A stretch of DNA of 64,000 nucleotides from Cranoglanis bouderius (GCA_023630585.1 CM042558.1:18862300-18926299), one strand, 5' to 3'. Positions 22,601-36,739 are shown, counted from the stretch's first letter. Translations and numbers: made by a program. Notes: a model not told the origin generated them from the letters alone.

Positions 22601-25600
22601 CTGACCAAAAGGACCTGAACAGCTACCAGCAAAAGGCAACTGGTAAACATCACAGCAGGCCACTTGGTTCTCTGACTTGATCTGTCCAGTGAGATCAAGA
22701 GCATCTGGTGCTGGATCTTCTCTTTTAACTATTTGGGTAACTGTACCCCCTTGTGATGAACTACTCTCATCTAACTGTACCATCATTACATGGGGCTTTC
22801 CTGTTGAGAGGTTAGCTACGGTGGGCTTATTTTTTAGTTCCAGAGCAACTCCACCATATATGTCATGGCCAATAGTAGGGGTTGGAGATACAGAGCTTGT
22901 TAAGGGCTGTGGTGGAAGTGGGGATACTTTGGGAATGGCACTAACCACTGTTTGTGTGCTTCCACCACTGGTCTGGCATACCACTAAGTCTTTCTTTAAC
23001 AATATTGGGTGCACTTGGTTTGCTAAGTTGTAACGAGCAAAAGAAGCTGCATTTTGTTGGTGCTGTTGGAGCTGTTGTTCAAGGAGCTCTTGTTGCTGTT
23101 GGAGCTTCTGTTGCTGCTTTTGAAGCTGCTGTTGTTGGATACCAAGATCTTCCAGACATGCATCTATTTTTGGAATTGATGGGTCTGTTATTGGTGGTCT
23201 CGGTTGAGAAAGACAAACAGCTGATCCAGCACCTTGACCAAAGTCAACTCGATTCTGCAGTGGATCTCCATAAACCATTGGGTGTTTAGGCTGTGATATG
23301 AACATAGAAGCTGCCACAGTAACACTAACTGTTGTTGGTGTAGATGTTGTCACATAAGGTTGCGCCTGTGCATTTAGGTTCATAACTTGAGGTTGTACTG
23401 CTGTATGACGACTTGGGGTCTGGTCTGCATCATCCGAGTACCTTCGTGTGTCAGATGCCAAGGAAGTTAGATCCATACCATGGTCTGTCATGATAATTGG
23501 AGAAGGCTTCATTGCTCTAAGATCCACTACATTTCCACTTTGGGTCACTGTCCTTTGCTCAATAACCTTAGAGGTTCCTGGAACACTGGATATTTTACAC
23601 AATGATATGTTTTCAGATCTATGGCTTTGAGAACCCGCACAGGTGGGAGTGCTTGACCCAGTAGTGACTCTTTCAGCTGCTTGTCCTCTCTGACAGGTGA
23701 GCTGAGACATTTGTGGTGATGTAGGAGAATTTGTTACTGGAGACTGGGTACGATAAATTGGCTGCTGCTGGCTACTTGTTGGAGAAGAGAGAGGGGATGT
23801 AGAAGAATTTACAGTTATTGGTTTTGGGGGCTGAGTAGTGGTGCCTGATCCTAGTGTTATCACCATAACTGGGGCATCTTGGGAGGACTGTTGTCTCGCA
23901 AGACGCGGGGCCCCAGTTCTTTGAGGAATATGGGAGCCTTGGGGAGCAGATGGTACAGATGATGTGTGACCATGAGCTTTTGCATGAGTGGGACTTTGGG
24001 TAGGAGAGGAAGAAGGTGAGTACAACTTAGAGGTTAATGTAGTTGTTTGTGAGTCAGCACTTTGGCCCTGGGCAGGCCGTACTTGTTGCTGTCCAGGAGC
24101 AGGCTGATGCACTTGTGGCTGAGACTGTGAAATTTTGGAGGTTTGGTTAGGTATCTTGGCCTGATTTTGTTGTGTATCATTAACCCTGGCTGTCCCTTTC
24201 CCACTAGTGCCACTTTCTGAAAATGATACAGGTGCTGACATCTGTGTGGGGCTTGTGCCTGGACTCAGAGATGTTGATCCTGTTCTTAAGTGCTGATTAT
24301 TTGCTAAATGGGAGGCCCCTTGCTGCCCTTGTCTTCCTGGTTGTCCCTGCTGCTTTTGCATCATCTCTGCCTTTCTCATCATTTCCTCATAAACCTCCTC
24401 AGCGCTTTTTAATGATTTGTGTACAGCAGATGGTGACGCAGCAGATGGTTTTTCTGTAGGTGAATACAGAGACATAAAAGTTGGAAGATTGTACTCACTG
24501 CCAGACTTGTAAAGTTTAGAGCCCACTTCAAATCCTTCTGCCTCTGAGTCCATAGAGGGAGAGTATTCTGAACAGGATGATCTGTGAAGTTCTTCCATTT
24601 CAGCTGCTTGTCGAAGTTCCTCTGTTGGGGAAGCATCCTCGATTGGTGACAGGTTGCTGGGGGGAGTCTTTGACCTCTCTCTGCGTCTCTGTGCCCTGAG
24701 TTCCTCCTTGTCCCTTTTTGTTTTCCTGGCTGTGCTGCGAATCCTTTGCTGTTCCAAGTCTCTCATCTTTTCTTGTTCTCTTAAGAGTTCTTCCTCTTCC
24801 CTCAGTTCATCTTCTTCAGATGAGTCCTCAATTGTTGGTAAGAGCGGGCCGTGGGATCGATGCCTTGCTTTCCTCTGCTGCTTAACCTCCTCGAGCCTTT
24901 GCCTTCTGCTAGGACTACTATCACTGTCATCCTCCAGTGATGACACAGAGGTGGGAGAGGTGCCAGATGTATAACTAGGTGTGGTAGCAGGAAGGGTTGA
25001 GGAATACTCTCCCCTTGACCTTTCTTCAGGTGATCCAGTCAGGCTTTCCATCTCAAGCTCAGGTTCTCTAAGGTCATGCTCTGTGCTAAGTTCCAAATCA
25101 CGATTATAACTGTTAGTATTATTCAGTTCTATAGTCTTGAATCGCCTTAGGCCTCCTTGTGAACCCATCATATCGTCCCCGTCACTGGACTTGTATGTAC
25201 CATCATTACTTTTAGTGTCATCCTCAAAACTGTTAGATTGTTGTGTAAGGCGTCGCCTCTCTTTTCCCAGATCACCACTGTGTTTATGACTCTTTTTGAT
25301 TTTCACATGACCTTCAGTCTCTACCATTTCTTCCTCATCTGCACTCATTTCCAAAATCTGTCTTCTCATAAACTCCTCATCTGTTAGGTCCTTCTGCAAT
25401 TTCTGTCTGGTTGGTAAAGGAGACAGGCCACTTTCACTGCTATCCTCCACATAGTCATGACGTAATTTGCAACTAAGGTCATCGGATACTTCCCCATCGG
25501 AATCAAACTGGTCTTGTGTTATGGACAGTGACTGTGGTCTCTGCTTATCAAGTTCAGAGGCCGTCTCTGACTGCAACAGAGGTCGCATAGAACTCTCAAG

Positions 25601-25771
25601 TTTTTTTATTTCTGAGGGGCTAGGAGGACTGCGTTGGGTAGACAAGCCTCCCTCGCTGAGTTTAATTCCCTCCTCCCGGATGAGCCCAGTGATCTCACTC
25701 TGGGAGCCGGATATGCCATCGGAGGAGTAGCCCGTGTCACTCAGACTCTGCGTACTGGACTTGTTGGAATC
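19637..25771 (-). CDS. bsn: bassoon, giant central exon
   Basis: This single exon of 6,135 bp (2,045 codons) runs from TTCACAG|GAT to CAG|GTAAGA, phase 0 at both ends. Such a huge central exon is typical of bassoon and piccolo. It opens near QSLSDTGYSSDGISGSQSEI, and RQRLEEVKQQRKARHRSHGP and SKTPPSNLSPIEDASPTEEL follow in the mammalian order. A Gln-rich coiled coil lies at about residues 870-908 and a long charged one at about 1522-1640, followed by an Ala run. REISRMCAALNSMDQ at about 1210-1230 is a strongly conserved bassoon block. Four xQT(D/E/T) motifs cluster at about 1760-1897 and resemble LC8 dynein light chain sites. RSMSDP near 2020 fits a mode-1 14-3-3 site; in mammals RSK phosphorylation at about this place controls anchoring. 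The protein is peripheral to the presynaptic plasma membrane and has no signal peptide or membrane segment. Confidence 0.97.
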
Positions 25772-26300
25772 CTGTGAATTAACAGAATGACAAAAGATTC
25801 TATTATCCACTCAAATAACTAATCATATGATTAAAACATATGCTTTTTGAATTAAAACTTTATATACATGCAAGTTATATAAGTCATAAGCATGCAACAG
25901 TATTAAAGCATGCAAGTACCATCGCATGCCCTACGAATGTTAATGAAACTGCAACGATAATGAGAAATAATGAACATGTCTTTCATATATATATTAACAC
26001 CACCATCAATGAGAGTGTTCAGGTTAAAACTTTGTTACCTAATCAGCATTAAAAGGATGACGTGGCATGTGAGAAATTTTCACCCTGGCAGGAGACTGAA
26101 TGTGAGTGATGCCATAATGAAATTTCAGTGAGTAATAAAAGTGTATAAATGGTGATTTTGGTGATAATGGCTTTGAAGTGGCTTTTCATGCAGGACAACT
26201 GTACAAATTTGAACATGTTGATCAAAGCATGATAAAGTCATGACTGGACTAATCATGGAAGACGAGTACGGAGACACTGAGGACACAGAGGGTCACTCAC

Positions 26301-26774
26301 GTCATGGTGTTTAGATTTCTGCGAGTCACTACTTTTCTTCTGGTCTTTTACTTCCTGCATTCCTTTCTTATGGAACACTTTCACATCACCTTCTTTCTCA
26401 GTTTTGGACACTGCTTGTTTCTTGCTAATCCCTTGCTCTTGTTTGCGAGTCTCTGCCTTGCTTTTGCTCGCAGGTTGGGTAGGGGCTGTCTTGGCAGGAG
26501 ACACTTGAGCGGGACCCTTGCTCTGTGGTGTTCCTTGTTTGGTAGAAGGGAGAGGACCACTTACTTGGGCACCAGGTGTTTTTTGCTGCTGAGGACCGGC
26601 ATGCCTCACCCCTGTGTGCTGACTGGGCAACCTCAGTTGGGCCTGCTGCTGTTGGGTGGTCGGACCTGGCGCTCGGGGAGATCCCATCGGCTGAGGAACG
26701 GGAGATGGACCAGCCCCTAATTCCCCTGAAATGGCTCTCTGTGTCTGGCATGTCAAGCAGAGCCATTCTTTCTT
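26301..26774 (-). CDS. bsn: bassoon, exon completing zinc finger 2
   Basis: Acceptor TTTCCAG|AAG and donor GAC|GTGAGT bound 158 codons, phase 0 at both ends. The exon begins KKEWLCLTCQTQRA, the last CxxC pair of zinc finger 2 (mammals: EWLCLNCQTKRLL). It continues as a Pro/Gln/Ser-rich segment that becomes Lys-rich toward its end (KSKAETRKQEQ, KKQAVSKTEKEGD), as in the linker between the second finger and the central region of bassoon. Because the finger is split exactly like finger 1, and both donor exons end in HLTE, the two finger-encoding exon junctions look like products of an old tandem duplication. The upstream intron is 26 kb and the downstream one only 529 bp. Confidence 0.94.
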
Positions 26775-27779
26775 CTGGAAATATGAAAGTACAAAATGAC
26801 CATGCATCAATGAGCAATCATAGCTGTAACACAATCAATCACCATCCCAGCGTGTAAAAAGGCATAATGAAATATCAGAGCAACATTAATCATTGTGGTT
26901 CAAATACAATCTCACTTGCTCTTTCCCCTGGTATGAAATTTCACGGAATGTGGTCAGGCTGAACTGTCAGCCAAACCCAGCATAATTGGACCTGGTCTAG
27001 GAGTGTGGCCTTCTATTAGATAAATCCTTGCTGACTTTGTTCCCAGTAAAGGTTTAACATGCATATGTTTAACACCTCTGTGTAAGCACATATCACTGAC
27101 CAGCAAAAAAATTATGGTCAAACTCATAAAACAGGCAAAACAACTTATCTCAAAGCAAATGACTGGCAGTGCTGTGAGTCTGTGGTCATCCTCTGCTATT
27201 TTGGTGATAAGAATCAACAGAACAGGAACACCAATGATAAATTAACCTGCAGATAGACATTTCTCTATCATGACAGTTATCAGTGTACAGATCATTTGTA
27301 CTGTCCGTACCCATTTTTAGAGAGGAGAAGAACCAAACAGATAAGGCACTGGCAAAAAAAATAATAAAAATCAACCAATTATTAATCTACCATATAAATG
27401 TCACAAATACGAACAGAAAAATTGAGGAAATGGAAAACAACATTCAAGATCTAAGATCATATGAGGGTAAATTCATTCACCACTACACAAAGTTTAACAC
27501 AGATACTATCCAAACATTCTCATTTTGAATGCACACAAAGGGACACCAAGTTGGAGGTCAGAGCACACGGTTAAACACTCTACAGGACCATGGGGGTTAC
27601 GGAATAAAAAATTCCTACTTTGGTCACTATGACAGCATACAGATGGAGTTTGTTGAGTCATTCACACTTTGTTCACATGCTGGGTTCTCTGCGAGAACAG
27701 ATAGGGCTGGTTCTGTTTGTTTTTTTTTGTTTTTGTTTTTTAACAACAATCGTTCAATCGTTCACATCTGTCATACTAC

Positions 27780-28330
27780 TGAGTCGTTCTGTTGAGTCAC
27801 TCTGTTGAGTCATTCTATCTGCTGTTCAACTGAGTCAGTCTACTGAGTCGTTATGTCTACCGTTCAGTTGAGTCATACAATTGAGTGTTCTATCTGTTGT
27901 TCAACTGTGTCATTCTATTGAGTCGTTCTATCTGGTGTTCAACTGAGTCATTCTACTGAGTCGTTCTATCTGGTGTTCAACTGAGGCACTCTATTGAGTC
28001 GTTCTATCTGGTGTTCAACTGAGTCATTTTATTGAGTCGTTCGATCTGGTGTTCAACTGAGTCATTTTATTGAGTCATTCGATCTGGTGTTCAACTGAGT
28101 CATTTTATTGAGTCGTTCTATCTGGTGTTCAACTGAGTCATTATATTGAGTTGTTCTATCTGTTATTCTGTTGAGTCATTCTACTGAGTTGTTCTGTCAT
28201 AGTATTGAGTGTTTCTATCTGTCATTCTACTGAGTCGTTCTACTGAGTCATCCTCTGGAGTTGTTCTATCTCTCATTCAATTGAGTCATTATACTGAGTC
28301 ATTAGATTGAATCGTTTTATCACTCTATTA
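27780..28330 (+). repeat. 38-bp minisatellite, GAGTCATT/GAGTCGTT type
   Basis: The unit is GAGTCATTTTATTGAGTCGT followed by TCGATCTGGTGTTCAACT. About six clear copies lie at 27930-28150, with diverged copies on both sides. Confidence 0.85.
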
Positions 28331-28559
28331 CACTGATCCGATTTGCACTCAGCTACAGGGAAGTCAACGTTATTGAATTTTTAGGTCGCATCTTGTTGCC
28401 TGCTATGTCACATTTACCGTTATGCAATTACTTTATGCCAACTCATCCTATGTTCGCCTCCCCCGTTCTCCACTATCCTCTCACCCGGTGCCAGGCCTAA
28501 TCAGTCCATTCTAGTTGTTAAAATGCGACAGATGGATAAATGTGAATCTGAATCCCTCA

Positions 28560-29130
28560 GGCCTCACGGCATGTGAAAACCCTCAGCTCACGTTAAAGAA
28601 GCAGCAGTCTGCAGTGCAGTGGAGGGACTACCTGGACGCCTTGTCTGGGTTTATTTGATTGCTTATGAGAACTGTGTGGGCCGAGCCAGTGCGGCTGATT
28701 AGCAGGGGTAATGGTGCATGGGGCTCTGATTGCGTAACACACAGAGACTGAAACAAAAAACACACAGCACATAAGGAGGTAGACATAATTTCCTCAAATG
28801 CAGTAAGTATATCTGTATTCCGATGAGACGGCTGGAGCTGCGCTTTTCTTGGTGCCACACGTGGAAATAAAAAGAAGTCACGTTATCAAATTGTTGTAGG
28901 TGTGAAACAGTGCTTTTCTTGACAGGATGAAGAATAAAGAGGCTGAAGGAACCATCGTTACAGTAACACCTCTCAGAGAAAAGTGGGTGAATAAGCAGAC
29001 GGAGGCTAAAAGGAGTCTGAAGAAGGCTGGCAGACTTGGTGCCGCTTTTTGCTTGGCTGCCGCTGAGGCTCTGGACGCAAAATAAAGCGAGGCCGAGGGA
29101 GGCTTTAGCACACCAGCCAGATGCCTCCTG
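28560..29130. other. Repeat-poor intronic block, possible conserved noncoding sequence
   Basis: Complex sequence without transposon similarity that I can see. The minus-strand frames here lack codon-like composition and splice sites that join to bassoon. Confidence 0.2.
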
Positions 29131-29305
29131 ATTGTTTTCTCTCTCTCTCTCTTTTTTTTTTTTTATCTCCCTCGAGTACACCACGCAGGCTCTAAATATA
29201 AACAGGTGCCGTTTTTTTGCGCGCTGTAACTCGCCTCACAGCCAACCATCTGGGTCTTTTTGCCTTTTCAGAGCAAAATTAAAATGATGTGGACCTCGGT
29301 GGAGA

Positions 29306-29307
<2 letters not shown>

Positions 29308-29376
<69 letters not shown>
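29308..29376. repeat. Compound GT/GA microsatellite
   Basis: (GT)n followed by (GA)n. Another GT run lies at 29551-29586. Confidence 0.95.
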
Positions 29377-29377
<1 letters not shown>

Positions 29378-29543
29378 TGGGTGAACGAATAGTTAAAGTT
29401 CAACATATGTATGCAGAAGATAGCAAGGCGCATGTGTCTGTGTGTGAACTAGCCCTTTGTGGGGACCAAAAGCGACCCAACCTACAAAAATTAGCTACAG
29501 TAAGTGTTTATCAAGGGAAGGTCCTCACGAAAATAGAAATATG

Positions 29544-29587
<44 letters not shown>

Positions 29588-31150
29588 CACACTGCATGTG
29601 TTAACTATGCATGACTGTACACGAGAACGTCTGACCAGCTTTCACACACTCTGGCAGCGTGTCTATCTCTTGTAAAAAGGTGCAGGAAGTGCTCTGTTGG
29701 CCTTCCGACTCCTGAATATTCATGTGAAATGCTAATCGTGTATGCTATTGATGTGCTAATTAATTGAGGATTTGTGCGTCTTCCTGTTACACATTACACA
29801 TGAGCCGCAAAATCTCGGAAATCCCCTGAACCGATACGGAGCAGAGCAGAGAAGAGAAACAGGACCAGGTGGGAGGGTATTCATGGGCCAGGCCCACCCA
29901 CATATGTTCCTGGGCCTGCCCCCTCCTCAAAATCGGTTACATTGTAGTTTTCCCTACAATTATTACAGGATAAGAAGACAGTTTGTCATAAATTTGTCAT
30001 AATACATGTAGGGGGAAAAAACTAGGTTTGACTAGCCTTGTTTAAATACTATAATGAAAGTTATCCTTGAAGTTTGGGTGTTTATGTTCTCTGGAAATTT
30101 AAGGCCCAAATTTGGATTCCAAATTCAGTTCAGTATTACTGTACAGTATTCGTGTGCATATGATGTGATTTTACCATCATTACGTCTAAACCATGTTGAA
30201 GAGTGTAACATTAGCGGCTAGTCATTCGCTAATAAAAAAAAAAAGAGAGAGAGAGAAAGAAGAAAATAGTTCCATTGTGTTCTCTGATGGTTCTTTGCAC
30301 GGATACGGGTTCTAGCTTTCTAAAAGGGTTCTTCGAAGCAGAGAACATTGCTTATGAATTTATTTGTAAATTATTCACAGAAGCATTTACACAAGAAACG
30401 TGGTATTCACAAAAATCCAGTTTGTCTGGGGGAAAAAAACGTCCGTATTCCTACGCCTCGCTCCTGAGTTTGTGTAAATTTCCGTATAAGGAGACTCACT
30501 AACGAGAACTTCGACTGATCAACTTCGTACAACTGTCAATGAGTCACTGAGTTATTGTGAGTTTATATACAGGTTACACTGGCAAGTTTAAATCACTTCT
30601 TTATTTCAACTACGCACTAATTTAATGAACCGTTTCTGAAAATGTTCAGTCGTTCCATGTGAAATGACTTGATACAAAGCGATTCCAAAACAAATCTGCA
30701 AATTAGGACGAATAAGACTCGCTGTTCAAAAGTAATGGTGCCCCGTTAAAGGAGGAAGAGTTAGTGTGTGTCTGTGGTAGCCGACGTGCTGCAATGGCTG
30801 AGCTGCGTTACTGGAAGACGACGCGCGTCACATCTTGTCGTGATCGGTGCTCTGTGAGCTTTTTCCTTTTATGGAGTTTTTTGGGCGTGGCTAAACGTAG
30901 GACAAGCTGTGCCGTGAATGTGCTTGGTAATTTATGGCTGAGTGACTGCATGCACATGTGAGTCACATGAAACAGAAAACATTACAGAAACTTTTGCAAA
31001 TCTGGCAGGAAATTTTAGTTTGATTTGGCCACAAAAACGTTTACACGCTACTTTACTAAATGATTCATAACTGAGGCTCAGTGTGTGTGTAAATGGACAG
31101 TTTGGAAATGTATCATGCCTAACAGAATGAGATGAACAAGAGTAGAGAGA

Positions 31151-31151
31151 G

Positions 31152-31196
<45 letters not shown>

Positions 31197-31345
31197 TTTA
31201 ATACCCTAAAGCCCATGTGAGGAAGGTCGCTGTATTGAGGTACTGAGTTCTACGAGTTGTTAATAGATTACCGTTTTCTTTCCACTGCATGTACGATGAC
31301 TCATTCACACACATAACACGAGTCCCCAGCACTCATACAGAGAAT

Positions 31346-31400
<55 letters not shown>
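31151..31400. repeat. GT and CA microsatellites
   Basis: (GT)n at 31155-31194 and (CA)n at 31349-31400. Confidence 0.9.
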
Positions 31401-31401
<1 letters not shown>

Positions 31402-31969
31402 TGAGAAAAGGCCTAAACAGATGGTGCTGCCTTGTCATGCTGAGTTTCACATCGACTCCCAAAACAAATTCGTCCACTTTATACACGAGGAAATATACCG
31501 AGCTGAAATGTCAGCCTTTATACAGCCTCGATAAAAGCGCACACGTGTGTGTGAGTCCTTTATTACGGCTCAGAACGGGTGCAGTGGGGTTTCTGTCATG
31601 TTTTCATATTCAGTACAAATACAGTTTTCAGTCCAGCCACAAGAGGGAGCCATGCACAGAATGCTATCACGTCTACAGGAGACACGAAGGAAAAATTAAC
31701 ATTCAGAATAAAATATACCTTCAGAATAAGACGACATTTGTCTTTGTTTAAAATCTTCAAACCATTTTTTTTTTTTAAAAAATGCCAAGATTTATGAATA
31801 TGCATGAATATGGAAGAATGTAAAATCCCTCCATCTCTCTGCTATCCCTAATAGTGAACCAGTTAGCTAGCTGGCAACGAATAAATTGTGATGACACTGT
31901 GCTAGAATGCAAGGGTGGGTTTATTTATTTATTTTTTATTCTTCTCATCTGCAGGTTGTGTGAAATCAG

Positions 31970-32260
31970 TGACTGATAAGAAAAAATGTGGCGGAGGGAT
32001 GCAGCGGGAGCCGATCTCATTACCGAGCGATCATTAAGGGGCCCTTAACTTTAATTAGCGAGCATCCAATAAAGAGTCGGCGTAACCACGGGAACGCCAC
32101 CTCCAGGTCACCACCTCGACCTGCGCGCGGGCCGGGGGGTCGATCACGCTGACAATCGGCTCATCCATATGGCGATCGACAGACATTTATATTAAACAGA
32201 GCTGCAGTTGAAAGTCCTATTCAAAGACGTTAAAAGTTTCTCCCCGGATGGAAGCTCGCG
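31970..32260. promoter_or_regulatory. Candidate intronic regulatory element
   Basis: This GC-balanced, repeat-free block has TTTAATTAGCGAGC, CATTAAGGGGCCCTTAA, ATCCAATAAAG and CATATG motifs and a dense CpG part. It stands out within 26 kb of repeat-rich intron. Confidence 0.3.
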
Positions 32261-32686
32261 GGTCGCAGAGACAGACACACACACACACACACACAAAATA
32301 TATGTGGTTGAGTAAGAGGTGTTACACAAGTTTCATCAATAATAGAACAAATTACGACGAGACACTGAAAAAAACAATGGGTCAAGGGTCACATGCAAAT
32401 TACCGCAAATGATTCAAATGATTTGTGTTCTGTTCATTATTTGTTATTCTCTTTGTTTCTCCTTGCTGCAGGCGCTCTCAAGTATTTTGGATGTTTTTAG
32501 TATAAACATATTTCCACAAATCTCCTTCTATAGTGTTATATAATCACAGCATAGTTCCTTTTTTCCTAGCATAAGACTTAAATCACCTACATAATTTATA
32601 TAGGCACTCTAGGCAAAAATGAACTATGAACAAATATGATGAAATACGACTGTATTTTAATTCCCTTTATTTTTGTTTCTTTAAAT

Positions 32687-33011
32687 CAGTCCGTACAGGA
32701 TTTCGCAGATGTATTATTATTATTATTTTTTGTGATTGCTGCGGCCAGAAATGCTTGATTTTGCTGCGGCTATTTTCAAAATTTTTCAAGAGTTTTTTGT
32801 GCTTTTTTAAAAAAAAAAAATTTTACGGAAAACTACTCGAACTGGCGAAATCGCAATCGCATTAAATAGTTTTGCACTCTCTTTCGCAGTGATGTTTGTT
32901 GGTAAATGAGACTTTTTAGCTGTACTCTCGGCCCAGATCTGCTGAAAATCTGCGGTAACTTTGAAAAACTCCCACGAAAAATCGCAAAATCGCAAAATCC
33001 TGGAGGGACTG
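32687..33011. mobile_element. hAT-like MITE, 325 bp
   Basis: CAGTCCGTACAGGATTTCGC at the left and GCAAAATCCTGGAGGGACTG at the right are imperfect inverted termini with the hAT-type CAG start. No clear 8-bp target duplication remains. Confidence 0.5.
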
Positions 33012-33994
33012 GATAAAAATTTTTACTTTTTAACACTTTTTACCTCCGGATTGTGTCTCACCAGTCAGGTTTAATCTTTAATTCAACTAATCAGGAAAAC
33101 AACAGCCTTGTGTTGATATAAATTAAATACAAAAGACTTCCTGAGTGAGTTTTCTGAGGTTGTTACATTTCTAGGGTTCCACGTAGAACCTTTACAGGTT
33201 TCCTCGAAGTGACAGAGTGTAGGTGTGATTTTATTCACAGTTTGAGAGTTATTATCACCCTGGAAGATTTTAAACTGACAACCCTGTTAACACTGAGCAC
33301 GAATTTTAAAATAAGTTTGTTGTATTTTTTATTTTGCATTCCATGAGCCAAAATAATGAGAGCAATAACGTCCCGGATTTCACTGTTTTCCTGTTTTCAT
33401 GCTGCTGTTCCTGCTGCTGCTGCTGACCCGGAGCACGTCGGCGATATTAAACAGCTCAATCCTGACTGAAAAACCCTGGAAATAAATAAATATATGAATG
33501 AATGAATGAATAAATAAATGTAATTTCCCACTGGGGTGGGGGAAAAAAAAAAAAAAACTTTACTAAGATTTTCCCCCTTGTTCTATAGAAATAAAACTTG
33601 ATGTTATGTACATGCGTGGTCTTGATGACTTCTATCTCTGAACCCAGTCACTTGGCCCCGCCCCTTAAAATGTTTCTATAGTGAGATGTACTGTAAGAAT
33701 TTTTTTTTATTCTCGGTATTCAGAAAAATAATTCTTCATGTTGCTCATTAAGGATCGCTGACTAGCTGACAAGAATGCTTTCTCCTAAACATCCATTAGG
33801 AGAAAAGTGCATATAAATATAAACATCATCATAAGAGGTTCATTAAACAGTAAAAAAAAAATTAAAAAATTAAATCTTTTATGTCTGTCAAAATATTTTA
33901 CAGATAAAGAGGTGAATTTTACGTGTGGACTCCTAAAGTGAAACACTGATCTGTCTCCGCTGTTAATAATTCATTCTTGAATACTTTATGTTAC

Positions 33995-34003
33995 ACACAC
34001 ACA

Positions 34004-34070
<67 letters not shown>

Positions 34071-34246
34071 CCCTCTGACCGCGTGCACATGTGCGTGTTG
34101 CATAAACGACCTGGATTGCACGGATTGCACACGCCTCCTTTCCCAGCATGCTCTGCTCTCTCATGCTGGCAGCCCATTGAACGCAAGTCATCACGCTGAG
34201 ATGGGGAAAATGTCACTACTCATTAAAACCACACCCACACGCTCTC

Positions 34247-34280
<34 letters not shown>
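33995..34280. repeat. CT/CA and CA microsatellites
   Basis: (CT)n(CA)n at 34004-34069 and (CA)n at 34250-34280. Confidence 0.9.
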
Positions 34281-34282
<2 letters not shown>

Positions 34283-34893
34283 TTTATGAGGTCATATGCT
34301 GACCTCAATAATGCACAATTTCTATAAATAAAATCCTGGCAGTTCTGTGAAGGTTAGGTGTGTGCCGATAATCAGCTCCACGATACACCGTGATATTTAA
34401 CACGCACATTATTGTTATTGTAAACGCGTATTTCTGTAAATATCCTGACGTATGATCGGGACGGAGGCTCCCTATGTGGGCAGCAGTATGTGTCAATTTG
34501 TGCTCCCTAAATAAAGCCTGTATTCCATTCTGAAGGCGGCACAAGGATTTTCTGTTCAGACAGGATTAGTTATACATGAGGAGGTGGGTAACGTAATTAT
34601 CACTTGAACATCTCTGGGATTTTTAGCCCCAGAATCCGTCACTTCAGGCATCCTTTTAACGGACTGCACACACACACGTCTGGAAAGATTACTCCGTATT
34701 TCACCTTCTAGAAATAACTCGACCGTCTGAATTGACATGTTGTTAAAGATTGCGTTATATCCTGTGGGAAAAGCGGGGTTTTTGGGGTTTTTTTTGCGCT
34801 TTTTCTTCAGTATAAAGACACTCCAGGAAGCGCTCGCTCATTTCTATCGAAACAAAAAACAAAAAGTCAACAAACGAGTTTAAAACGCAGGAT

Positions 34894-35000
34894 TAGGCCT
34901 GTCGTGATGACTACTAGTCACTTTGTCGGACGATGTTTTGTCCCAGAAATAACCGCGATACACGATATTATTGTAGTTTTAAGACCATTTTATGCCACTG

Positions 35001-35041
<41 letters not shown>

Positions 35042-35722
35042 GCATACTAATGCAAGTACACCCTTTCAAAGAGCAGCAAACTTTTAATCCTTAAGATTAT
35101 TCAGACACTGGAATACAATATCATGAATTCTTTATGCTTTAGTTGTCGTTTTTTTGTGCGTTGTTACGGAAGGAGCGTATTCACAACGTGACTTACCATC
35201 CTACCTAGCGCCTCATTTAAATTCATGTTCACTGGTGCGTTCGTGTCATTTCGTGCAGAAGCAAGCTGTAATATTAGGTTGATGTTGTGTAAATGTCTGA
35301 TTAATCTCGTATGTGTATCGGATGCGTCTGGGTGGAGTTAATTAACCCGTCAGTTAACCCATTCACCGCTCAGCTTCAGCTCACGCAGCTTAAGAGGCTC
35401 AATCCCTCAAATCACTGATCATGACTGGATTATCTGAAACACTAGAACTATTCTTTCTAGATTTTTCTTCTTCAAAAAACATTGTTAGCGCACTGTTAAT
35501 ATCTTTCCTGCCGTTTTCTCAACAGTATGTTTTAATCAAAATCGGTGCTAGCGCTTGTGACAAATCTTAAAATGTGCATTTTTATCTTAAATTCAACGAA
35601 TATTCGAAGTTCGGATTTTAATGTGACATTCATTCTTATGTAAACAAACACGCATGTAAACACAATGGGCGATATCGAGGTCAGCAAAAATGATCGAGGT
35701 CACGTCCATATATCAAGGCCTA
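34894..35722. mobile_element. Possible hAT-like element beginning TAGGCCTGTCGTGATGA
   Basis: TAGGCCTGTCGTGATGA at the left and ATATATCAAGGCCTA at the right form imperfect inverted ends. The left part (GACGATGTTTTGTCCCAG, ACGATATTATTG) resembles a widespread fish repeat. The flanking 8-mers match at only five of eight positions. It includes an AAT microsatellite. Confidence 0.35.
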
Positions 35723-35938
35723 GGCAAGGTTAATAATATATAGACGAAGAGCACAGGTATAGACTACATACATAATATGGTCATGTGATCTACTAATGGT
35801 AAAGTGGCCACGCCCCCTACCACAAGCACTTATAATAAGTTTTTATTAAAATGATCGCTTATCCCGTGCAAATCATAGATACTGCAGACTCCAGCGTTTG
35901 ATGCAGTCCTCCAGCAACATTACTTAAAGGTCCTAATA

Positions 35939-35940
35939 CT

Positions 35941-35972
<32 letters not shown>
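35939..35972. repeat. CAA microsatellite
   Basis: About 11 CAA triplets, in intron. Confidence 0.9.
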
Positions 35973-36280
35973 AGCAGCAGACAGTCATTTTTCGACAATC
36001 TGGATGGTTTATTATTATTATTAATATGTGCTTTTGCAGCGTGAGGTCTGTAAGTGTGTAAATTCTGATTTGTAATCGCAACATGAACGCTGTGGAGATT
36101 AAATGAGTAAATTAGGACACAGTGTTTGATCGCTTTTGACAGATGAATGACTCCATACACAGAAGTGCTGATTTTTACATTCCATGGGCGCAGGATCGAT
36201 CTGGAGCTCCGGGTCTCCGACAGAGCAGAGAAGAGAGCACATTTAAATCGGCTTTCTTTCTCAGATTAAATCTGTAGCTC

Positions 36281-36341
<61 letters not shown>

Positions 36342-36425
36342 GACAGTGCTGAAGTGTGAGTCAGGAGTTATGTGAGTTAATCCTAAGAGACCTCTCAATG
36401 GGTGCATGTGGTGGCAAACTGAGTA

Positions 36426-36467
<42 letters not shown>

Positions 36468-36567
36468 CACACACAAACACACGACCTGCATCCCTGAGCC
36501 TGCACAGGATTACTGTACGAGAGGAAATTAAGGATCATCCAGTCATCCAATGATGGAAAGAGAAAAG

Positions 36568-36622
<55 letters not shown>
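36281..36622. repeat. GT, CA and GA microsatellites
   Basis: (GT)n at 36281-36340, (CA)n at 36429-36482 and (GA)n at 36571-36622. Confidence 0.9.
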
Positions 36623-36626
<4 letters not shown>

Positions 36627-36739
36627 GGAAAGAAAGGTTATCAAGAGAGACCAAGAAACAAGAGAATGAGAAAAGAGAAAGGCATTCATATCAACCAATC
36701 ACAGAGCTTTCTCCTCAGATCAAATCAATCAGAGCCCAG

